Shown: positions 1 through 4,676 of the stretch, piece by piece | Position numbering within the stretch: the first letter of the stretch is position 1 | How the letters are laid out: the number at the start of each line of letters is the position of its first letter | From: Clostridium sp. | GTDB taxonomy: Bacteria; Bacillota; Clostridia; Clostridiales; Clostridiaceae | Assembly: GCA_003539755.1 (NCBI GenBank) | Contig: DPOH01000010.1 | Coordinates: forward strand, 1 to 7,232 | Direction: 5' to 3' | Length of the DNA: 7,232 bases | Made by a program: the position numbers and the translations under genes | Notes under the pieces: generated by a model | Told to the model about the DNA's origin: nothing | Databases searched by the model: none | Seen by the model: the letters and a program-made list of their open reading frames with translations, nothing else

Positions 1-171
1 TCCGTCCTTAGTAAGCCTTATATGTAGTTCGTGTTCCTCAGACCAAGAATTTGCCTTAGACTTCCTTCAGATTCCACCTCACGATGGACACCCTTGCCCT
101 TGGCTAGTGGTTCCCACTACCAAGCCCACAACGGACTTTCACCGTCAAGTTGTTGCCCATGCTGGGCACAC
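1..171 (-). mobile_element. Group II intron, class C: 5' end (domain I), truncated by the window edge
   Basis: Read on the minus strand, the segment begins with the group II 5' consensus GUGUG at 171 and continues GUGUGCCCAGCAUGGGC. It then carries blocks that I recognise from class C introns such as the Oceanobacillus iheyensis intron: GGUGAAAGUCC, CAAGGGUGUCC, GGAAUCUGAAGGAAG, GGUCUGAGGAACACGAAC and ACAUAUAAGGCU. These blocks are domain I of the ribozyme. The rest of the intron, including any reverse transcriptase/maturase gene and domains V-VI, would lie beyond position 1. The segment is visibly richer in G+C than the genes beside it, as expected for an acquired structured RNA. Its 5' boundary directly follows the U-tract of an intrinsic terminator, matching the insertion habit of class C introns. 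The family call is from remembered consensus, not from a search. Whether the intron is intact cannot be judged here. Confidence 0.9.
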
Positions 172-211
172 TAAAAAACAAACTACCATTAATTTAACTT
201 AATAGTAGCTT
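172..211 (-). terminator. Intrinsic terminator of the effector cassette, and 5' exon of the intron
   Basis: On the minus strand, 211-199 pairs with 192-180 over 13 base pairs (three G-U), around a six-base loop GTTAAA. A G, six T and an A follow, at 179-172. It lies 48 bases past the stop codon of the last DUF5085 gene, so it ends that operon. The T-run is present only on the minus-strand side, so it acts in one direction. The intron starts at the very next base. Confidence 0.85.
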
Positions 212-259
212 GTCTACATAAACTTACTACACTATTCAATTATTATTTGTTTAATTACT

Positions 260-703
260 CTATTTTATTACACCTACTTTTAAGGTAATATACTGAAGCG
301 TATCATCTCCACTGACTACATTGAAAAATGGAGTTACCTGATTCATATTATTTTCCTCTATAAATTTCTGTAGTTCATATAATGCTTTTTCACAATTCTC
401 TTCGTAATCTTCAAATACTGTCATAGATATCATGTCTTCAATACTAAAATAGCTGTGAAACATCATATCTTCTGGTACTTTTACAGTACTTTCTCTTACC
501 GAAATAAAAAATTCCATAGCTGTATTTTCATCTTTTTCTGGAAATCTATTAATTGTGTAAAAAGGAAATCCTTTTATCTGTACTCCAAGTTCATTTACTT
601 TATTTAAAAAACCCTTCATAACCTCTTCAAAATCTTTATAATTAAAATAATATTTTTTAGAAATTACATTAGTCAATCTTATATGATCAAAAGTATTAAT
701 CAT
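260..703 (-). CDS. DUF5085-family protein, second of a tandem pair (147 aa)
   Basis: This is a small soluble protein with no signal peptide or membrane segment. It aligns co-linearly with the preceding gene's product: NVIS at residues 12-15 in both, a GxxxYT block at 45-50 in both, and TPFFNV at 124-129 matching EPFYNI at 125-130. I recognise the neighbour as DUF5085 and assign this more diverged copy by paralogy. The family is often found in type VII secretion effector loci; its molecular role is not established. The start is the ATG at 703, because GGAGG at 713-709 sits five bases upstream of it. An in-frame ATG at 715 overlaps that ribosome site and would add four residues. The start overlaps the end of the upstream gene (stop at 698-696), so translation is probably coupled. 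It is the last gene before the terminator. Confidence 0.75.
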   Translation of the reverse strand: MINTFDHIRLTNVISKKYYFNYKDFEEVMKGFLNKVNELGVQIKGFPFYTINRFPEKDENTAMEFFISVRESTVKVPEDMMFHSYFSIEDMISMTVFEDYEENCEKALYELQKFIEENNMNQVTPFFNVVSGDDTLQYITLKVGVIK

Positions 704-1163
704 TTCTGCCTCCATCTGCTCCTTCTATAGGTGCATATACATCTATTATTCCATCGCCATAGACATCAAGATATATATTATAAAATGGTTCTTTCAATTT
801 AAGCTTGTAATTTCCAGCCGCTGCTCTTAATGTATCATAAGTTTCTGTTTCAATATCATCTTCAAGATCAGCATGTCTTAGTGTCAAACCATCATCAAAC
901 TTCATTTCTTTTTTAAATTCATACTTATCATTAGCTTCCATTTCAATTTCAGTATTTATTGGTATGTACAAACAAAATCTGCACATATTATTATCTTTAT
1001 CTGTATCCTCTACAGTATATATAACAGGTCCAGTAGCATAAAGCCCATTTTTTATAATTGCATTACGAAGCTCTCTAGCATAACCTACCCAGTCATATTT
1101 CCTACACTCTACTTTTGTACTTATAACATTATGAAATATTAATGGACTTCTTTTAATTTTCAC
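696..1163 (-). CDS. DUF5085-family protein, first of a tandem pair (155 aa)
   Basis: This is a soluble protein of the usual DUF5085 length. Recognisable family blocks are GPVIYTVED at residues 45-53, DGLTLRHADLE at 91-101 and EPFYNIYLDVYGDGIIDVYA at 125-144. The family occurs widely beside LXG/WXG-type effectors in Firmicutes, with no settled biochemical role. A strand-helix pattern with a GP-then-Y block, a helix carrying a conserved acidic region, and a closing Y-x-P-I strand resembles GyrI-like ligand-binding domains; that resemblance is my inference. The start is a GTG at 1163 with AAAGGA at 1179-1174, ten bases upstream. An ATG at 1173 is out of frame and soon stops. The leader of this gene contains a 29-base copy of the start of the upstream membrane-protein gene. 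It overlaps the next gene by eight bases. Confidence 0.8.
   Translation of the reverse strand: MKIKRSPLIFHNVISTKVECRKYDWVGYARELRNAIIKNGLYATGPVIYTVEDTDKDNNMCRFCLYIPINTEIEMEANDKYEFKKEMKFDDGLTLRHADLEDDIETETYDTLRAAAGNYKLKLKEPFYNIYLDVYGDGIIDVYAPIEGADGGRND
709..713 (-). promoter_or_regulatory. Ribosome binding site deciding the second ATG of the last DUF5085 gene
   Basis: GGAGG on the minus strand lies inside the 3' end of the preceding gene, five bases before the ATG at 703. The ATG at 715 overlaps the site. The arrangement points to translational coupling of the two paralogs. Confidence 0.65.
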
Positions 1164-1177
1164 ATTTTTTCATTCCT

Positions 1178-1206
1178 TTCTTTACACTTTTTAATCCAAA
1201 CAGAAT
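1178..1206 (-). repeat. Direct repeat copy B: broken remnant of a second membrane-protein gene start
   Basis: Positions 1206-1178 on the minus strand match 2084-2055, the first codons of the putative immunity gene, in 28 of 30 aligned columns. The two differences are telling. The TTG start has become CTG, and one A is missing from the six-A run, which shifts the frame after FGLK. The copy begins only eight bases past the stop codon of that same gene and runs up to the ribosome site of the next one. It is best read as the leftover of a lost tandem copy. Confidence 0.75.
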
Positions 1207-1211
1207 TTACA

Positions 1212-2081
1212 TCATTTATTACGTTTTTTATGTTTCTTACGTTTTTTATGATTATTATTATCATCTTTTTTAATCATTTGCATATTATTTCGTTCACGCC
1301 TTTTACGTCTTTCTTCTAACTTATATATTCTTTCTCTAACTTTAGGATCACCTGGTATATTAAATGATTCAAATCTGAATTTACAATATGCTACTATTAT
1401 ACATTCTGGTATAAGAGTACAAACAACAATATTTATTATAAACCCAAATATAAGCATCATTATTAAAGGGCCAACTTTATTCCCTGCACTATCCATTACT
1501 TTTGTTGCATTACGTGCTAATTTGCCTGATATAACTATGAATGGTATCGATACACCAGCTCCAACTGTTATTTTGCTGCTTATAAGTCGTTCATATAATC
1601 CTTCACACTCTTTTCTCATTTGCCCATGTCTAATAAGATAAATAAGCCTTATAAATATTACATTAAAATAAATTAAGCCTATAGCTACTGCACATATGAC
1701 AGAGTTAACAAGAGCCACATGATGTTCTGCAATTCCAAGAATTAATGGCGCAGGATATATAGAAAATGAAAAAATAAACCAATATAAACTTAAAAGCAAT
1801 ACTAACGGCTTTTGAAACATGTAAGAATATTTTTTATTTTTTATCCTAATCATTTTTAGAATCAGTATATTTATCACTACAAAAGCAATACATCCTATAT
1901 CTATAATACTCTTATTAGGTATATCTATTACTGAAAGATAACAATATTCTATTCCACCAAAAGCAAATATGCCTATCAAAATTCCTAATAAAAAACCATC
2001 AAAATTTTCAGGATAATATTTTCTATTAGAATAAGTAAATTGATAAAAATCTTCTTCTTTACACTTTTTTAATCCAAACAA
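1212..2081 (-). CDS. Polytopic membrane protein, candidate immunity protein (289 aa)
   Basis: I do not recognise a named family. The protein has hydrophobic segments at roughly residues 30-52, 58-80, 92-116, 122-150 and 203-234, and a weaker one near 172-186, so five or six membrane passes. The last 45 or so residues are strongly basic and probably cytosolic, ending in a Lys/Arg/His-rich tail (KKRKKHKKRNK, 279-289). It starts at a TTG at 2081, preceded by GGGGG with an eight-base spacer; no better start fits. It lies 20 bases downstream of the effector gene, where the immunity gene of polymorphic-toxin modules normally sits. A membrane location suits protection against a membrane-acting toxin. 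Other possibilities are an effector-specific export component or an accessory membrane protein. Copies of its first bases are found at both ends of the gene (2055-2084 and 1178-1206). Confidence 0.7.
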   Translation of the reverse strand: MFGLKKCKEEDFYQFTYSNRKYYPENFDGFLLGILIGIFAFGGIEYCYLSVIDIPNKSIIDIGCIAFVVINILILKMIRIKNKKYSYMFQKPLVLLLSLYWFIFSFSIYPAPLILGIAEHHVALVNSVICAVAIGLIYFNVIFIRLIYLIRHGQMRKECEGLYERLISSKITVGAGVSIPFIVISGKLARNATKVMDSAGNKVGPLIMMLIFGFIINIVVCTLIPECIIVAYCKFRFESFNIPGDPKVRERIYKLEERRKRRERNNMQMIKKDDNNNHKKRKKHKKRNK

Positions 2082-2084
2082 AAT
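2055..2084 (-). repeat. Direct repeat copy A, at the start of the membrane-protein gene
   Basis: These are the first codons of the 289-aa membrane protein (start TTG, then FGLKKCKE) plus three bases of its leader. It is the intact partner of the damaged copy at 1178-1206, 877 bases away, so the spacing is almost exactly one gene length. Confidence 0.75.
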
Positions 2085-2101
2085 CTCTTCCCCCTAAATC
2101 G

Positions 2102-3478
2102 CTACCAAAATATTTTTCCTATTGTATCTCCTATTTTATCTACAGCTTTATTAGCTAATTCTTTAGTTTCATCAACTATGCTCTTAGGAGGTTCTCCTAT
2201 AAATTTATGATTAATACCAACAGATATAGCAGCTCCTGCTGCTGCTCCTACTACTGTTCCTATGCCAGGTACTACAGAACCAATTGCAGCTCCTGCTGCT
2301 GCTGCTCCTGCACTTGTTCCTAAATCTACTGCCGTGTCTACTACAAACTTTTTATCCTTTTTTGCATCAGTAAAATCCCAATTTCCATTTTCGTCTTTAA
2401 GATCATCATTTGCATTGTTCCATAAAGTATTTACCTTATCAACAACACCAACTGCCTTTCCTAAAAACTCCAGCTTAGAAACTTTTGCATTTTTGACATC
2501 ATCCAATAAATTTCCTGATTTAAAACTCTTCACACTCTTTCCTAAGTTATCCTTGATATATTTTGCTTCTCCAAGCAAATCATCCTTTGCAGCTTCTTTA
2601 GCATTTTTCAAAGTATACTTCCAAAAACTTAATTTAGAGTCTTTAATAAACCCATTTAAATCATCAAATTCTCCTCTAGAAAGCCATTTTGCATACTTGC
2701 TTAACTTATTTCTAGATGCATCATAAATTTTAGCTCCTTCTTTACTAAATGCTCTTTCAACAAATCTTTGCAGTTTTCTTATATTTTTGGTATCTTCTCC
2801 ACTTAATATATTAGCAAGCTGTCTATCACTCAATGCGTTAAGTTCATCATGTAAGTACTTTGCACACTTTTGCAAATCAGATGGATCAATATCTCCCTTT
2901 TTGAGTTTTATAAATACACCCTCATCAGTTCTGATTACTTTAAAGGAATTACCTCTTAAAAGATATTTAAGCGCTTTAGGGTTTTCATCAGACAATATAA
3001 AATCCCTAAGCTCATTTTTTATATTACCAATTGTAGAATCATTACCTAAACTCAAATCATAGTTTACTATTTTATTAATCTTAAATAATAAAGCTTCTAA
3101 ACTAGTTGCATCATTTAATGCAAGACTTTCTATCTCATCATCACTTATATTTATATCACTTATATTTGATTTATAATTTTCACTGTTTGTCCCATCTAAC
3201 TTAACAAAATTATTGTAAAAGCTATTATCAAAGTTATATAGCTTTTCTGCGTAGCTATCTAATCCATTTGCAAAATTCATTATTTTCTGTTTATGTTCTT
3301 CAGCCTTTGAAATTGAATTGCTTACTCCTGAAGTATCTGGTTTATATGTAAGTCCTTCTGCTGTTCTTAATACACTTTCTAAATCACTAATTAAGTCATT
3401 ATATTTAAAATTGCTTATTTTCTTCAAATCATCAACTGTAGTTTTACATCCATCATATTTTATACCCAGTCTGCTCAT
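2102..3478 (-). CDS. Putative type VII secretion effector with C-terminal glycine zipper (458 aa)
   Basis: This is a large, mostly helical protein without a signal peptide. Residues 1-110 form an amphipathic helical region like the targeting domains of WXG/LXG proteins, although no clear LxG motif is visible and the region is shorter than a typical LXG domain of about 200 residues. Residues 120-350 are helical and lysine-rich with no enzyme motif that I can name. Residues 387-424 are a long Gly/Ala hydrophobic stretch with repeated GxxxG-type spacing (for example AGAAIGSVVPGIGTVVGAAA). A short amphipathic tail follows and ends in KIFW. Glycine zippers of this kind occur in membrane-inserting T7SS toxins such as TelE, so pore formation is the preferred guess, but similar stretches also occur as linkers. 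The ATG at 3478 has AGGAGG six bases upstream. Three small helical genes precede it and a membrane protein gene follows, the usual partner-effector-immunity order. The family call is moderate and the activity is inferred. Confidence 0.65.
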   Translation of the reverse strand: MSRLGIKYDGCKTTVDDLKKISNFKYNDLISDLESVLRTAEGLTYKPDTSGVSNSISKAEEHKQKIMNFANGLDSYAEKLYNFDNSFYNNFVKLDGTNSENYKSNISDINISDDEIESLALNDATSLEALLFKINKIVNYDLSLGNDSTIGNIKNELRDFILSDENPKALKYLLRGNSFKVIRTDEGVFIKLKKGDIDPSDLQKCAKYLHDELNALSDRQLANILSGEDTKNIRKLQRFVERAFSKEGAKIYDASRNKLSKYAKWLSRGEFDDLNGFIKDSKLSFWKYTLKNAKEAAKDDLLGEAKYIKDNLGKSVKSFKSGNLLDDVKNAKVSKLEFLGKAVGVVDKVNTLWNNANDDLKDENGNWDFTDAKKDKKFVVDTAVDLGTSAGAAAAGAAIGSVVPGIGTVVGAAAGAAISVGINHKFIGEPPKSIVDETKELANKAVDKIGDTIGKIFW

Positions 3479-3487
3479 TATTCCCTC

Positions 3488-3793
3488 CTATAAATAACTT
3501 GAAAGTTTTCCTCCATCATCTTTAAGGTCTGATGCATTTTTATACATTACCTTAAGTGCATCTTCCAGCATGCTCATATTTTCACAAAAATCATTTCCAT
3601 CCTTTACCCATTTATCAAACTTCTCTTTAAAGGAGTCCATGGATTCTCCTTTCCATCCTCTTATATATAATCTATTTGTTTGCTTATTACACGAATCCAA
3701 TAGTTCTTTAAGTTTATTTCTTATAGCTGAGTATTCTAATATACAACTGCCTAATGTCTGCAACTCTACTAAATAATCCCTATCTACACTCAT
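3488..3793 (-). CDS. WXG100-like small helical protein, probable effector partner (101 aa)
   Basis: The length and pattern are those of the WXG100/ESX superfamily: two amphipathic helices joined by a turn with W-K-G at residues 47-49 (RGWKGESM), followed by aromatic and acidic residues. Such proteins form helical hairpins, pair with a secreted substrate, and are exported or act as targeting partners for the T7SS ATPase. The start is the ATG at 3793, because GGAGG at 3806-3802 lies eight bases upstream. An in-frame ATG at 3808 is fused to that ribosome site and would only add MEVYY. The stop codon overlaps the ribosome site of the effector gene nine bases downstream, implying coupled expression. 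The N-terminal LQTLGSCI block resembles IGTIGSCI in the preceding gene's product, suggesting shared ancestry. No secretion tail of the YxxxD/E type is seen. Confidence 0.7.
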   Translation of the reverse strand: MSVDRDYLVELQTLGSCILEYSAIRNKLKELLDSCNKQTNRLYIRGWKGESMDSFKEKFDKWVKDGNDFCENMSMLEDALKVMYKNASDLKDDGGKLSSYL

Positions 3794-3801
3794 ATAATAT
3801 A

Positions 3802-3806
3802 CCTCC
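3802..3806 (-). promoter_or_regulatory. Ribosome binding site deciding the second ATG of the WXG-like gene
   Basis: GGAGG on the minus strand, eight bases before the ATG at 3793. The earlier in-frame ATG at 3808 shares its G with this site, so it cannot be served by it. Confidence 0.75.
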
Positions 3807-3810
3807 ATAC

Positions 3811-4161
3811 TTATTCATTACTATCTTTATGTTCATGTTTTCTCCTCTGCGCCTCATGATAATCACTATCACTTCTTCTCATTTCTTCAAGTCTATTTTC
3901 AAGTGATTCTTTAAAACTTTTCCATTCCTGTGCTACCTTATCTATATCACCTGATTCATCCTTACATAAATCCTTTAGTGCAGATACTACACTTTCTTTA
4001 TTCGTAATATCTATATTGTTGTTCAAATTATCAGCTGCTTGTACTACGTCATTAAATATTTCTTCACTAACTGTTTTTATTTTAATTAAGTTTGATATGC
4101 AGCTTCCTATAGTTCCAATATCATCACTCATTATAGATATTTCTCTACAATAACATCCCAT
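3811..4161 (-). CDS. Small helical protein of the effector cassette, without a WxG motif (116 aa)
   Basis: This is a short charged protein predicted as two or three helices, lacking a signal peptide, a membrane segment and a WxG turn (the only Trp is W80 in EWKSF). GSCI at residues 19-22 and the helix after it resemble GSCI at 15-18 of the next gene's product. It is therefore probably a diverged relative in the same effector-partner group, like the LXG-associated alpha-helical (Lap) proteins. The C-terminus is highly charged (RRSDSDYHEAQRRKHEHKD). The start chosen is the ATG at 4161, which has AGGGAG with an eight-base spacer. It gives an unusual MGCYCREIS leader. An ATG at 4131 (residue 11, MSDDIG) would look more like its neighbour but has only a weak ribosome site. 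The exact function is unknown. Confidence 0.65.
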   Translation of the reverse strand: MGCYCREISIMSDDIGTIGSCISNLIKIKTVSEEIFNDVVQAADNLNNNIDITNKESVVSALKDLCKDESGDIDKVAQEWKSFKESLENRLEEMRRSDSDYHEAQRRKHEHKDSNE

Positions 4162-4175
4162 TCTACTATCTCCCT

Positions 4176-4481
4176 CTATTCTTCGAATTTTTTTGCTGTT
4201 AATATATCGAGAAGACTGAAACTATTTAAAGTATCACCAAGATCAGATATTAAATTACCTAGAGCTTCATTGGTTTCTTTTAACTTTTTCTCCTGATCTA
4301 AAGTTATTTCATGATAATAATTTCTTGATACACCCTTCCATTTTTCTTCATCTGTAAGTATTTTATTAGTTGTAGAAAGTTTCTCTTTCTGTTCATCCAT
4401 CTGATCTTTTAGCCCTTTAAGTCTATGTATCACTTCATAAAACAGTAAATAATTAACTTTCTTTTCATCGCTCTCTGCCAT
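4176..4481 (-). CDS. WXG100-like small helical protein, first gene of the effector cassette (101 aa)
   Basis: This is a helical hairpin protein of about 100 residues with W-K-G at 48-50 (EEKWKGVSRNYY) between two long amphipathic helices, the layout of WXG100/ESX and DUF3958-type partner proteins. Near the C-terminus, FSLLD at 88-92 fits the FxxxD pattern described for Lap1-type partners of LXG effectors, but such a short motif can occur by chance. The ATG at 4481 has GAGGTGA upstream with good spacing. It is the first gene after the promoter region and terminator of the upstream unit, and 14 bases separate it from the next gene, with that gene's ribosome site inside the gap. The likely role is to pair with the effector or a sister small protein and guide it to the secretion ATPase. 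Which partner it pairs with cannot be told from sequence. Confidence 0.65.
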   Translation of the reverse strand: MAESDEKKVNYLLFYEVIHRLKGLKDQMDEQKEKLSTTNKILTDEEKWKGVSRNYYHEITLDQEKKLKETNEALGNLISDLGDTLNSFSLLDILTAKKFEE

Positions 4482-4563
4482 ACAAATTCACCTCTATTAT
4501 TATTCAACAATATCTACTTTTAACTCCTTTTTATATCTTTTTTGTAAATTTTAAACATATAAT

Positions 4564-4572
4564 ATTGTACCA
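4564..4572 (-). promoter_or_regulatory. Candidate extended -10 promoter of the effector cassette
   Basis: On the minus strand, TGGTACAAT fits an extended -10 element (TGnTATAAT) with one mismatch in the hexamer. It lies about 80 bases before the first start codon, in an AT-rich gap between the upstream terminator and the cassette. The -35 position, 17 bases further upstream, has only a poor match, so the TG extension would have to carry recognition. Many AT-rich hexamers occur here, so the exact site is uncertain. Confidence 0.4.
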
Positions 4573-4618
4573 TATATTCTCATATTTTAGTATTTTTATA
4601 TAAATTGTATATAATAAA

Positions 4619-4663
4619 TAAAAAAACTGCCTTGAAACTAATAAATATTAGTTCCAAAACAGT
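4619..4663 (-). terminator. Strong intrinsic terminator after the EsaA-like gene
   Basis: On the minus strand, 4663-4646 (starting ACTGTTTTGG) pairs fully with 4643-4626 over 18 base pairs, three of them G-U, around a two-base apex. Six or seven T residues follow, then more AT-rich sequence. It begins 13 bases past the stop codon of the EsaA-like gene. It therefore separates the secretion-apparatus transcript from the effector cassette. Confidence 0.9.
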
Positions 4664-4676
4664 CTTTAATCAATTT

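Noticed and set aside
1..171. GC-rich structured block considered as a riboswitch or other leader RNA
   Set aside because: The GUGUG start and the ordered domain I blocks match class C group II introns, and it lies after a terminator, not before a gene.
1141..1173. ATG at 1173 as the start of a small leader peptide before the DUF5085 gene
   Set aside because: It stops after six codons (ATG AAA AAA TGT GAA AAT TAA) and uses the same weak ribosome site as the GTG start; nothing indicates a regulatory peptide.
2229..2315. Repeated gct/gca triplets that look like a microsatellite
   Set aside because: They are Ala and Gly codons of the effector's glycine-zipper segment; the repetition is explained by the protein and is not exact enough for a tandem repeat.
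2262..2726. Open frame of 154 codons on the plus strand opposite the effector gene
   Set aside because: It lies wholly inside the well-supported minus-strand gene, has no ribosome site, and its Ala/Phe/Ser-rich product simply mirrors the codons of the opposite strand.
2787..3776. Plus-strand open frames opposite the effector and WXG-like genes (2787-3062 and 3570-3776)
   Set aside because: Both are contained in minus-strand genes that have good ribosome sites and family features; neither frame has support of its own.
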